The notes under the pieces: model-generated
Databases searched by the model: none
What the model saw: only the letters and a program-made list of their open reading frames with translations
What the model was told of the DNA's origin: nothing
Position numbers and translations under genes: made by a program
Shown here: positions 36,301 through 47,938 of the stretch, one piece after another
Numbering within the stretch: position 1 is the stretch's first letter
Layout: every line of letters begins with the position of its first letter
Source of the DNA: Halocafeteria seosinensis
Taxonomy: Eukaryota > Sar > Bigyra > Bicosoecida
NCBI GenBank assembly: GCA_001687465.1
Contig: LVLI01000005.1
Span: 124,001 to 188,000, forward strand
DNA: 64,000 nucleotides
Direction of reading: 5' to 3'

Positions 36301-37581
36301 ATGAAGAACAGTATTTGGACAACTCTGAGTGTGCTCTCGGCATGCTTTGTTGCCTTTCAACAGAGTGCCTCGCAGGTAAATGGCGCCGAAATTATCGAAA
36401 TTACAGAAGAAAACGTGAACGAGACGTTTGCCAATAATGACCCTCTGTTGGTCATGTTTTACGCCCCATGGTGTGGAAAATGCCGCAAGATGAAGCCAGA
36501 GTTTGAGAAAGCAGTGAACAAGTCTGAGGCGGAGGGGATGCCGTTCTCGTTTGGAAGAATCCATGCGGACAACCAAGCGGACCTGACTGCATCGCTACAC
36601 GTGTCGAGTTTTCCTTCCTTCATGACTTACACAAATGGATCATCAAGCCGTTTACCCGTTCTTGGCAGCGGAGAAGCCTTATTAACCTTTCTGCGACAGG
36701 CAGTTGGACGAGATCCGGGCAGCTCTGCGAAGCCGTTGGAGACTCTGGACGAAGCCGGGGAATGGCTGTTCTGGAGAGGAACGGATGGTAGTAAACTAGA
36801 GACTACCCTCGTTGGATTTTTCCCTCCAGATATCGAAGAAACGAAATCAGGGAAACAGCTGAAGGGTATGTTCGATCAAACTAGCCGGGAATTACTTATG
36901 TATCTCCGATTTGCCGAGATTAGGAACCCTGAGCTTATCAAGACTTTCAACATGCCAGTGGATAAAGCTTCAATCGCTTTATACAAAGATTTCGACGAGG
37001 GAAAAAATGTCTACGGGGGAGAAGCCAATGCTGATGAATTGAAAGATTGGATTCAACGTCTAAGTACACCCTTAGTGACTACCGTGGATCATTGGGAGTT
37101 GCGGTCTTTCCAACGTCGTGGCAATGCGCTTGTGCATGTTTTCGTTCCTGAAAGTACTGTTGAAGATGGACCCGCCCTCCAACACGTAAAGGATGAAACT
37201 AGGAAGGCCGCAGCCCCATTGGAAGACGAGGGAGTTTTCTCTCGTGGCCAAATGACGTTTGCCATCACAAACGGGGAGAAATACCAGGAATGGCTCAAAC
37301 CCTTCGGACTGGTCAGAGATCGTCTCCCGGCGTTTGGTCTTGTCAACTTGCACGGAGGTGATCCCGATAAGTTTGAATTTTTTGGTTTTCAAGTCACAAG
37401 TGCTGAGTCAAAGGAATTGATCAGTCAGCGGCAAGAGCAGACACCGGCAGGCAGCGACTACATTGTTGAAGACGTAGACCTCCCTATACAACGTGTTCAA
37501 ACTTTCGTCAGAGATTTCATCAAAGGGAAATTGAATAAGGTTGAGGAAAATGCCATTGCCTATGATTCCTTTGGAGCGTAG
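36301..37581 (+). CDS. Protein disulfide isomerase-like thioredoxin protein
   Basis: Single exon, 426 residues. An N-terminal hydrophobic signal (MKNSIWTTLSVLSACFVAF) leads into a thioredoxin domain with EENVNETFANNDPLLVMFYAPWCGKCRKMKPEFEKA, so the redox site is CGKC rather than the CGHC usual in PDIs. The cis-Pro loop SSFPSFMTY is present. The remaining ~300 residues look like one or two redox-inactive thioredoxin folds and a C-terminal helical tail. No KDEL-type retrieval signal exists (it ends YDSFGA), so ER retention must use another route or the protein travels further along the secretory pathway. Upstream non-ATG codons are open, but the first ATG gives the signal peptide. Confidence 0.82.
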   Translation: MKNSIWTTLSVLSACFVAFQQSASQVNGAEIIEITEENVNETFANNDPLLVMFYAPWCGKCRKMKPEFEKAVNKSEAEGMPFSFGRIHADNQADLTASLHVSSFPSFMTYTNGSSSRLPVLGSGEALLTFLRQAVGRDPGSSAKPLETLDEAGEWLFWRGTDGSKLETTLVGFFPPDIEETKSGKQLKGMFDQTSRELLMYLRFAEIRNPELIKTFNMPVDKASIALYKDFDEGKNVYGGEANADELKDWIQRLSTPLVTTVDHWELRSFQRRGNALVHVFVPESTVEDGPALQHVKDETRKAAAPLEDEGVFSRGQMTFAITNGEKYQEWLKPFGLVRDRLPAFGLVNLHGGDPDKFEFFGFQVTSAESKELISQRQEQTPAGSDYIVEDVDLPIQRVQTFVRDFIKGKLNKVEENAIAYDSFGA

Positions 37582-38081
37582 TAACTACACATTTCAGGAG
37601 CTGCTATCAGTGGGACATGTATTTTGTACAACGCGACCTCACGAGCGTCCGCGGATAGGTGCGAAATACACAATTGTCACTACTGCTGTTCATGAGGTGT
37701 TAAACATTCCCTAAATGGACGATGTTCTGTTGTCAGGTGACAAAACACCCGAACCAACTTTCCCCATTCCTATTCGTTCACTACATAGCAAAGCGCCACA
37801 CTGAATGAATTCCTTCCTATGCTTCCTTTCAGCTTCTGAGGCGAGCCGTTCATGGGTACGTCTGACCCTGTTGCCGACTGCCGGCCCGAAAACGGAATAG
37901 GTTGAACTTGGGTCCACTCAGCGGCAAAAAAATCGAATTGGCGTCATGGTTCTTGAAGACCCTCTATAGTGTTTGCTTGCTTTGAATGCGGCTTGGGGTT
38001 GATTGAGTGATTCCGTCACGCCACTGCTGCCCCGGGATTTCTTCATTGTGTCCTTTGATGTGGTAAAGGGAGAAAGGCACA
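37582..38081. other. Intergenic spacer
   Basis: 500 bases between the PDI-like gene and the PI3-kinase gene. No gene or RNA recognised; contains the PI3-kinase promoter. Confidence 0.4.
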
Positions 38082-41000
38082 ATGGACACCGACGGGACAG
38101 GTGCTTCCCAAGCCAACGAGGAGAGTTCAACGGCACAGATTAATGGCTCTCACCATGTATCTGTGCGCTCCTTCAGCGCTTCTTCGTCTACTCGAGAGAA
38201 AGAAGACTCCATCGAAGGCGTATGGGTGGAAACAGCGGACGATAAAGGACGCACATACTACTATAACACGGTTACTTTAGCCGCCCAATGGGAGAAGCCC
38301 GCGGGGGAAAATGTTATTTCAGAGAACGATATCGAATGGTTGGAAGATGACACTCCGGAGAATAGTGTGCATGAGGATGATGAAGCTGAAGAAGCTATGG
38401 TGGATAAGGTAGTCCAGTCCTTGCAATTGTCACGGTCTCAAACAGTGCGTGAGAGTGAGAACGATGACCCCGTGACTTTGGAAGCCGCACTTTGTGAAAT
38501 ACATTACCTTCGGCAGGAGAAGAGGTATGTGTGACCTGCGGATTGGAATGGGTTTCTAAGATGATGTATTACCGGTGTCGTTTGTATTGTCTCCCGTTTG
38601 TTGCCTGCAGAGAACTCAAAGAAGAAATTGAGCAGTGGAAGAAAGCCTATGAAAGGGAGGAACGGGAGAAAGCAAAGCTGACTTCCTATATCGAAGATCT
38701 ACAGACACGATATAACACGCTTGAATATCAAAGTTCATACAGCAGCAATGCTAGCCTGGCAAAACAGGACAGCCAAGCTTCTGCATCAACATTGTCGCCT
38801 TCTGGTTCCAGCGAGCACATTGACAACAGCGAAATCAAGAACGTTATGTCCCTGATGAAGAGTATTTCCCTCTTCCACACGTTCTCAGAGCAGCAATTCA
38901 GTCGTCTCTGCATAGCTGTGCGGAAGCAAAAGTGGCGACCGGGAGAGATAATCATTCGGCAGGGTGAGTCCGGAGACATGTTTTTTATCATCGCCTCCGG
39001 CCGAGTGGCTGTACGGAAGAAGAGCAAAGAGCATCTCGAATCGCACGAATCTTCAAGCAGCTTGGACTACGATTTCAACTCATTGTCATTTTCTGGGAGA
39101 GAATTCGGGGATTTAGACGACGAGAGTGACAATGAAGAGGACGACAGTTTTGGCGCCACTGTCGCGGAATTAACAAAGGGGTTCTTTTTCGGTGAGCGAG
39201 CCCTGTTGCTAGACGAACCACGGGCAGCGACTTGTATGGCTCTTACTGAGGTAGAGTGCTACACTTTGAATCGACATGCGTTCAAATCGGTATTATCTGA
39301 TGTGGAAGAAATACTTGGTTCGTATGCAAAGAAGCACTATACCGAATCCCCCGAATTCTTGACGCTCTCCAGTCATATTACGTCATTCGGACATCGTATG
39401 CATGAGGCGCGCAAAAGAGAAATTCCGCTGCACAAGCCTATCGAGGATGTTTCCGAGATGGACCCTTTGCGAGGAACTATCGACTCCATGTCCGTGTTTT
39501 CACCGGAGCATAGTTTGAATGAGACTCTTGAGCGAATTTGTGACACTCTTGGGCAATTGCTCAACGTTCGCTGTGCCCGTGTGTTTTTGTATGACAAAGA
39601 CAAGAAGACGTTCATGATCCCAGCACCTTCGCTGCTAGACATGCGGGTTAGTGAACGGAGTAAAAATAGCGTCAATGTGGAGGCATCTTCGAATGCTACG
39701 TACACTAATGATACGTCTGATTCTATGACTGCACTATGCTACAAATTTCGAAAGGGAATATTCCAGCATCCGTATATATCGGTAGGAGAGTCTGGGATAA
39801 CTAGGGCCTCCTTCGCGGAAGATAAGGCTGGAGTTCTCTCAGCGGCCATCCAAGAACGGGACGTCTTCACAGTTGAGAACGTCGTGGAAGATTCCCGGTT
39901 CACCCCAGGATCAGATTGGGCAGAATGCCAAAAACAAATTGATGAGGTATACAAGGAATTTCATCAGGTTGCTAAAGAAAGCTCTTGTGCTTCCCTATTT
40001 TCATATTCGAAGACGAGAGATCCTAGTCATGCTCTTACAAGGATGAACTTCATGGTTCCTCTAAAGGGTGATGAACACGGATGGCGTCACTGTCAGATGA
40101 TGCTGGTCCCTATTCTCTGGCAAGGACATCCTGTTGGTGTCATGCAAATTATAGGTAAAAGTGGTCGAACGCTATACAAATCCACTCGCTCATTCTCAGC
40201 TATTGTTGGACAAAGAGTGAATCCAGCCGACGAATCGACACAAGAAGAAAGTTTTGAAACAGTCTTCAGTGAAGCTGATGTCAAGACTGCCAAAGGTCTT
40301 GCTGATGTTACTGGTGAAGCGTTTCAGAAATTTAGGCATGAGATGGAGCTTTTCAGTTTGTCCAAGACTTTTGTTCCCTTATTCACGCTTACTAGTAGAT
40401 TCTCCGTTCGGGTAGGGATTGGTGAGAGGCTGACGATGCCGAAATATATTCTGCAAAAGGTGAAGAACAGCAAAAAGAAGCGAATTGCCGACCTAAGTGC
40501 AAAGGTGGTTGCCAGAGTGTTCCATGGTGAATACGAGCTGTGTGATTCTGTAACCACTGCTCCCTGCCATTTTTCATCTCCAAACGGTGATGAGTTGGCG
40601 GACCAGTTGCCGGTTGGGCATTCCACTAAAAATTTGAGGAAGGAAAAGTCTGGCAGTATGGAGAGCGATACTGCGGTAGAAACTAACTACTTCGTTCCAT
40701 GGCATTCGACCATCACTTTCGATATCCGAATCTGTGATCTGCCACCCGCTTGCCGCGTCGTGTTTGAAATCCAGTTGAGTGATTCAACAACAATTGGATG
40801 GACCGGCTGCAACCTGTTTAGCTACCAGCGAAAGTTGAACACAGGCAAAACTACTATTAAGCTCTGGCCAGGTGAAGTTACTAATGCGCAGATTGCCACC
40901 ACAGCGTCTCCTTCAAATGAATACTCAGATGATGAGCGAGTCGGCATGTTGCACATCGAACTACCGTCGTTTGAGCGGGATGTATGGAAAAATAGTGGAG

Positions 41001-42766
41001 CGCTAGCTGCCGTTCAGGCCGCGAGGAGTACGGATTTAAACGGACTATCGATTAACAAATCAGACTTGCGTATGATCAACGAGAGGAAGCAACTGCTTGA
41101 TGATGTGGCTAATGCACAAGAGTTTTCGGGAAATAAGGACAGACTGCTGAGACTTTTTGATCGCGAACCTCTATATTCTATGACTGTTGACGAGAAGTCA
41201 CTTGTATGGAGATGTCGTTACTTTCTTCTTAGATATAGCTCTGCATTACCGAAATTTCTCTTGAGTGTTCCTTGGGATAATTGCGTCGCTGTCGAGGAGG
41301 CGTACATGCTCATGCTTCAGTGGACAATCCTGCAGCCTAGCGATGCACTGCAGCTCTTGGACATCAAATTTCCGGATCCAAAAGTGCGGGCACTTGCGGT
41401 TAATTCGCTGGAGCAGTTGAACAGCGATCAGTTGCACCAATATATGTTGCAGTTGACCCAAGTTCTGAAGTTCGAACCATATCTTGATTCGGCGTTGGTG
41501 CGCTTTTTGTTGAGACGCGCTCTTCGTGAACCGCGACTTATTGGGCACGTGCTGTTCTGGTACTTGAAAGCCGAAATGCACATACCCGAAATAGCTGCCC
41601 GTTTCGGGGTTGTCCTAGACCAGTACTTAAGAAATTCGGGAGAACACAGGACAGATCTTGGACACCAAATGTTTGTAATGACAAAGCTGGAACGCATTGC
41701 GAGCGAAGTGAAGGCGGTCACGACGAAAGAGGAAAGGATGCAAACTGTGAGGAGTCGCGTAAAAGAAATTGTCTTTCCAGAAAAATTTCAGCTTCCTATA
41801 TCTCCTCATTTAGTTGTTGACGCTATACTTCCCGAAAAGTGCCGAGTGATGAGCTCAAAAAAGCTGCCACTTTGGTTGACGTTCGTTAGTGCCTCAGAAT
41901 ATTCTTCTGGAACGCAGGATCTTATCAAAGTTTTGTTCAAAGCCGGTGATGATCTTCGCCAAGACCAATTAACATTGCAGATCTTGGGAATTATGGATCG
42001 TCTATGGAAAGAGCACGACTTGGACCTCTGTATGAGTGCGTACAGATGCATTAGTACGGGTGATGAACTTGGTATGGTGGAAATAGTTGAGGACGCTGAA
42101 ACGCTTGCAAACATTGTCAAGGAGGAAATGTTCAACGACAAGCAAAAGAAAAAGGCAGGATTCAAGGAGAAGGTTCGCGCCGCCATGCATGCTATGTGGA
42201 AAAGCTCTGTTTTCAAAGACTGGCTGCTCAAGCAAGAGTGTAACAAAGACGACCATGAAGGCATGAAAAATCGGTTTGTAAGATCATGCGCGGCTTATTG
42301 CGTTGCCACGTATGTTCTTGGGATCGGCGACAGGCATAATGACAACATAATGCTAACCAGAAATGGCCAACTCTTCCATATAGATTTCGGCCACTTCCTC
42401 GGCAATTTCAAATCAAAACTGGGATACAAGAGGGAAAAAGCCCCGTTCGTTTTTACTCCGGCGTTTGCCGAAGTTATGGGCGGCATAAACTCTGCTGATT
42501 TTGCAAGATTCGAGGATCTGTGCTGTGAGGCCTACAATATTCTTCGGAAGAACGCCAACCTCTTGATCACCCTTTTCTTCCTCATGCTCAGTTGTGGTCT
42601 CCCAGAATTGAAGGAAGAATCAGATATATATTGGCTCAGAGACAAGCTGATGCTGAATGTAACAGACGCAGAGGCCAGTTCAGCCTTTCGTGAGAGAATC
42701 CGCGAGTCCATGAATACGAAGGCGACATTATTAAACCATGCAGTCCATAGTTTCGCTCACGGCTGA
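38082..42766 (+). CDS. Class I-like phosphatidylinositol 3-kinase fused to WW, cyclic-nucleotide-binding and GAF domains
   Basis: Two exons: 38082-38524 and 38611-42766 (1,532 residues). Domains in order: WW at ~45-75 (GVWVETADDKGRTYYYN...QWEKP); coiled coil ~145-185; cyclic-nucleotide-binding domain ~225-390, with phosphate-binding cassette FFFGERALLLDEPRAAT keeping the Glu and Arg that contact cNMP, plus an acidic insert; GAF-like region ~450-725; PI3K C2 ~740-945 (FDIRICDLPPACRVVFEI, LFSYQRKLNTGKTTIKLWP); helical PIK domain ~1010-1160; kinase ~1225-1510 with FKAGDDLRQDQL, catalytic GDRHNDNIM and HIDFGHFLG. The activation loop FKSKLGYKREKAPFVFT is basic as in class I enzymes that make PIP3. 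I see no p85-binding or Ras-binding domain. Inferred: a lipid kinase gated by cyclic nucleotide. Its stop is 7 bp from the HDAC stop. Confidence 0.9.
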
Positions 42767-42773
42767 GAATGAC

Positions 42774-45586
42774 CTATTTGTTAGGGCGCGAACCATTTAA
42801 TACTATAGATTGGAAATGTCTCACGCAGTTATCAGCTAAATTGTTCCGCTTTAGATACGGTTTGTTTGTTGTATCGGATGTCGTAGATCCCTCCATTAAC
42901 TTCCATTCACCATATCCTCCTTCCATAACAGATACGACATGACCAGGACAACATATTCGCGAAACTCTCATGATTTGAGAAGTCATCCATTCATAATCTT
43001 CAGCAGATAGATCTAAACCCATTTTCGTACCATCGCTACTTAAGTTCCCAGCATCTCCTTTGCCTCCGTCGAAGCCCGCCGAAATCAATATAAGGTCAGG
43101 GTTGTACGCCCGAAGAGCAGGAAGAAGGCGCTGCTTAATGGCACTCCGAACCCCATGTCGACCGCCATAGTACAGGCCTTCAGAGCCGTCATAGTCACCA
43201 TTCTTGTGATGAGCGGAACTTCGCCATAGGGGGGACACTGGACAGTTGATTACGTTATACCAGTTATTATCATCCAGGCCACTACCCGGATAGAATCTCG
43301 ACGACTTATAGCGATCTGTGTAGAGCTCGTCTTCCGTTGTGCGAAAACTGCTCTCATTCGAGTTAGGAGCAGGTGCGGAAGATGTGTCCGAGGCTGTATT
43401 AACACTGTTTTGGGAGTTTGAGCTTTCAGGTCGCGGGGCATCCACATTACTACATTCGAAGTCATCACCAAAACTTTTAGCCCTTCTCCTCCTCTTGTTT
43501 GGCTGAGAGGCGTTGCTGGGTGTGTCCGGATTGTCGTCGCTCACCCTGTTGTTTGTTTCTGTCTCTTTCTCTTCATCCCAAAGGTGAACGGAGAAGAAAA
43601 ACAGGTGGTCCACGTGCTTCGTCCGGCGAATATAGTTCTTTACTATCTCTTCCGTCCCGTTACCATGATGAACGTCGAAGTCTATAATTGCAACTTTCTC
43701 TGGCCGAGGGCCAACACTCCTATTTAGTGCGTGTAGAGCACCAATCGCTATGCTGTTAAAAACACAGAACCCGCAACTAAGGAAACTCTCACCATCATTG
43801 ATCAATCCACTTTCTCCCTGTACTTTATAATTTCATATTCTTTAAACCGGAGAACAGGTAGTACCAAGTGCGGAACAGACAACTTACAGCATGGTGGCCG
43901 GGAGGCCTCACGACGCAGAGCGCATTGCGGCAAGTACCTTGCAGGACCTGATCGACTGCATGGCAAACCGCACCTGCAGCTCGAAGCGCTGCTTTGAGGG
44001 TACCGCTTGAAAAGTACGTATCACTGTGGCAAGGTTGTTTCAAGTCATTCAAAGAAGTTCTCTGTACACCTCGTTGGACCACGGGCGTGAAAGGAACTGG
44101 ATGCTCCCTCGCTCTGACGTGGTCATCGAGGCTCCTGACCAAGCTTGTATACCTCCGAGAATGAGCAAGCTGCACTTGCTCCCACGTTACGGTGCGGAAG
44201 TTGCTGGAGAGATAAAACGAGTCTGCATACACTCCGGCAACAGAGCCTTTAAACCATTTCTGGGGCCATATCGTTCCCACATCAGGTATTTTGGCCCATT
44301 TGGACTTCATTTTAGGAGTGTACGAGGAAAGGGAAACTTCTGGACTAGCTAAAGGATACTTGATGCAGGCATCTTTCAAATCTGATCTCTTAGTGAAAAC
44401 GCAGGAACCTGTATATCATAGCATACGCATTTAGGCGCCGATACTTCTGTCCAGAAACAACTCTGGCGTTACCTTTATCAGAGTACGCAGCTGCAACCAG
44501 TCTGTTAAGAACATAGCTCGCCCTTTGCGAATGCTCCTGATGCTCTTCTCTGGGCTTGTGTAGTAAGAAGTCTTCATGGTGGAGCACCAGCGTCCGCAGA
44601 CATGGGTACCTTGCGTAAAGGGCATCCGCAGAGTCTTTTCGCAACTTGAAAGAGATCTCCCCTTGAAAAATGCCAGCGACATCCATCGGATCCATATAAT
44701 CCTCGTTTTGGGAAGAAATATCTGCTCCACTGTCCAACAATGCCATAATGGAGGAATTTCTACCCAAACGACAAGCTCTGAAACACCACAAAAAAGGAGA
44801 CAACGCTTATAAAGAAAGCGCTATCGTTGGGTTCTCAAATCCCTTACCTGTGTAATGGTGTGTCCAGGTTATTACTCTTTTCATTTACTCTTGCACCATA
44901 CGCGACTAAAACACGGACGCTTTCTGCACCACCGCACGCTGCTGCCCAGTGCCTGCAGTTTCGGTGTTGACGGTGACATATTCCAGTTACGCAGCGTCAA
45001 ATCTGTCAACTTACAATGCAGTGAAGCCTTCTTTATCTTTGCAATACACTGATGCTCCACGCTCCAAGAGCAACTTGATACAAGCAACTGATGTCTGCAC
45101 TGTCTGCAGACCCGCCGCCAGGATCAAGGGTGTGAATCCTTGGGGATCTACTTCATCGAGAATTATATTTAGCCTGGTTTTGGGAGCATTTTCTGCTATC
45201 CTATCTAACTCTTCTCTCAGCGATATTGTATCTTCTGACGATACGAATCCATGAAGTGAGTTTAACATGGAAGGCCCAGGAGAAGTTCCATCCGAGGGAT
45301 GTACCGGTGGAGGCGACGACAAGGACAACTCAAAACCGAAGGATCCAATTGACCGAGCACGTTGCAATGCTGGTGTAGAAGCTCGAAACAGTTGCTCAAT
45401 GTGATCCGGCTGTTGGGGATTCGAGTACATGTCGGCGACGGGGCCATTCCGTTCGGGCGACCGAATTTCAAGTTTCGGTGGTGTGAATGGCGCACTCGTT
45501 TGGTCGTCGGAGCTTCCTGCTGCATGCTTCGGGGATGAATTCCCCTGTGTAGGAGTGCTCCCATTGAAGGTTTTCTTATGGTCCAT
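42774..45586 (-). CDS. Class II-type histone deacetylase with N-terminal ankyrin repeats
   Basis: Five exons (minus): 45586-45015, 44952-44848, 44777-44445, 44386-43888, 43817-42774 (850 residues). A Ser/Pro-rich tail is followed by about three ankyrin repeats (residues ~165-275: GFTPLILAAGLQT, GFTALHWAAACGG, TPLHRACRLGRNSS). The deacetylase domain begins at LVLHHEDFLLHK and carries DTYFSSGTLKAALRAAGAV, RPPGHHAGES, the zinc/charge-relay motif IDFDVHHGNGT, YPGSG and GFDGGKGD. An Asn/Ser-rich insert of ~100 residues with a KRRRRAK nuclear-localisation patch interrupts the domain between HLWDEE and SSRFYPGSG. Role: removal of acetyl groups from histones or other proteins, with ankyrins as partner-binding modules. 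The exon 3/4 junction is the least certain splice. Confidence 0.88.
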
Positions 45587-47196
45587 TGTAGTCAAATAGC
45601 AGAGCAACAGCCAGGGTCCAAGGTCAGTCCGCGCTCACAGGAGTCCGTAGTGGTCTTATTGGTGGCTTTCCAGACTAAATAGGACGTCAATATATTCTTC
45701 GATATTCCTTTGACTTGAATTTGACAATTGATAGTGGCGTATGGGCCTCAAAAAGTTACCAATAGCGCATGTCGTTTTGGGGATAGTGGTCGCACTTCTC
45801 GCCAGCCCCACAATTAATATCGTAACTTTTTCACTACCCTCACCCAGAGCTATTCAGCGTGATACACACTGTTCTCAATGATGTAATTCCTGTCATTGGT
45901 TCAAACGGACGCAATGTGTAAAGACTATGTACGGTACAGACAAGCGGCCGAGGATACACCAGATTCCGCACGATCCCCCACAATCCAGTGGTAAGGTGAT
46001 ACATTGTACAAGGTAAACTATCACTCGGTAATAACATTATATTGGCTTGCTTAAGGGCTATTCTACATCTACGCATAACTGGACGTGCTAATTGGTGATA
46101 GACGAGATTGTGTTTTCAGGAAGTGATGGGTGCTGGTGTGTCGGGATTTATGAAGCTGTAATACACAGTGGTACCAGTTGGTAGGGACATACATACCCGG
46201 GTAGATATTCGTGTGTATACACCTTTTTCGCATGAATGATACCTGCTTACATTATCGTAGAGGGTTTGTCGAGGTGATAAATGAAGAGCGGACCTCTGTG
46301 GTTTTGCTACCACAGTTGCACCATTCCCAGCGGAACTTCCGCAAGCTGATGACGGCCAAACCGTCAGTCACGTTGATGCGCCACAACGTGAAGATGCTGG
46401 ACCGGTTCCGGGTAGGGTTCACCCCTCACACAGCTTAGCGTAGCCCGTAGCAGACACGTCTTCCGGTAGGAGCAATACCAAATACACACATTTCCAGTAC
46501 ATACGTGCGGGTACAGTGTAGATTGTTTGGTCAGTTCCTCATGCGATTCTTGCGAACAAAAAAAGACGCAGTCAGATGAAGATGAGTGATCCGCCACGGG
46601 TATAGTGGTAGGGATAAATACAATATACACATTTCCCTGACTTCCCAGGACGTAGCTGCGCCGCCCACCCATCAAGATCCTCCTGAGAAAATTTCGTTAT
46701 GTTCCTCTCCTTCCCGTACTTCCTGCCGGTTCCCAAGCTGGCCGAGGTCCCCGCTCCAAACACTACCACTCTCCTGACTTTCGAGCGGGACGAAGAAAAC
46801 AATGCCGGTAGGAGGCACAAACCAGACGTTCATGGGTCGGTACAGTTCCAAGGTGTTCGCTGGAAGCACCGGCTGTGAGCTTGAACAAGATACGCGGAAG
46901 CACTCTCAGAGAGTGTTCCTCCCTCAGAGGTCCAGACATGTAGTTGCTACCGAGACGGTAGCCCCACAACGGGCCCTATTATATTCAGACAACAGTGATC
47001 AATATCGTGAGATGAGGCTATCTTAGTAAGTTCGTAGCTATTGGACATTGCTAATGTACTGCTGGAAGCGTACACCTCCGACTCTTCGTCAACTATTAAC
47101 CAGCAAAGATTTAAGTATCTTACCCAGCAATGGCTCCGCAGGCTTATGCTGCTTATACCACTATTTTCGTGCTTTGGGCAAAACCCGCCTGATCTC
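45587..47196. other. Intergenic spacer with unexplained open frames
   Basis: This 1.6 kb separates the HDAC start from the DoxX-like 3' end, both on minus. At about 46570-47020 the sequence is GC-richer and open in several frames on both strands (for example a minus frame with ELYRPMNVWFVPPTGIVFF and another with KYGKERNITKFSQEDLDGW). None matches a family and I could not splice them into one protein. It may be an unrecognised or decayed gene. Confidence 0.35.
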
Positions 47197-47938
47197 TCAA
47201 ACATGTTTTTTCCGGTCCTCAATATTCTTTGGAGGATGTTCGAACCCGTTTACCATTACTAGAGCTCCAGTTATTGATATATACATAAGAATTTCCAGCA
47301 CACGACCGTGATCCACACTTCCATCCGAGAATACAGGCCAATGAGTGATTGGAATCGTCTGTATCACGAGCGTGGAGGGTTACTGAAACCGCCCCCTGCT
47401 GCATACTCTCTAGAGCCACTTACAATGAGCATATAAATCAAGAGTAGAGAGGAACCTAAGCGATAAGCACCCAATGCAAATACTATGGCCCCACCTGCAG
47501 AATCGAACCATGGTCAAATAATTCGCACAAATACGTTGCGTCACGAAGTCCGCGGAAGCGTACCTGCCTCAAAAATGGTAACTATAACGAGAACTGCACC
47601 CGTGAAGGATAGTATAATCCAGTTTAGCGTATCACTGAGGTAATGGACTGCAGACAAGAGTAAACGAGAATTTGGCAAGGTCACTTAAGCCAGTAAGCAC
47701 ACTACGGTATTGGACGGGCACCGTTCTCGGAACATACTCGGATGTCTTCCCCAAGTATTCTGTAGAGGGCTCAAACAGAAGGGAGGTGGCGTACAAGTTG
47801 CACAAAAACCGAATGGATCGAGAGTATACGTACCTGCACAGCGTTTATATGTTCGTCCCACAACTGAAGCCTGGTCAAGGCTTTGTAAATGAAGATGACG
47901 ACGAAGAGAAGTCGTCCTAAGCCCGTACGCAGTCCCAT
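47197..47938 (-). CDS. DoxX / HR-lesion-inducing-like small membrane protein
   Basis: Five small exons (minus): 47938-47830, 47759-47706, 47647-47564, 47494-47424, 47358-47197 (159 residues). No exon is long enough to stand out as an open frame; the gene emerges only after splicing. It begins MGLRTGLGRLLFVVIFIYKA, the N-terminal pattern of plant HR-lesion-inducing and DoxX proteins (MGFLSFLGRVLFASLFILSA type). Further membrane spans are LNWIILSFTGAVLVIVTIFE, AGGAIVFALGAYRLGSSLLL (the GG..F..G...GA.LL.... signature) and EILMYISITGALVM. The tail is basic (EDRKKHV). The length matches the ~155-160 residues usual for the family. Splice phases agree at all four junctions. Function of this family is poorly defined; plant members are named for a cell-death phenotype. 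Confidence 0.72.

Noticed and set aside
47485-47515. GGTTCGATTC string on the minus strand resembling a tRNA B box
   Set aside because: There is no A box at the right distance and no cloverleaf; it falls in an intron of the DoxX-like gene.
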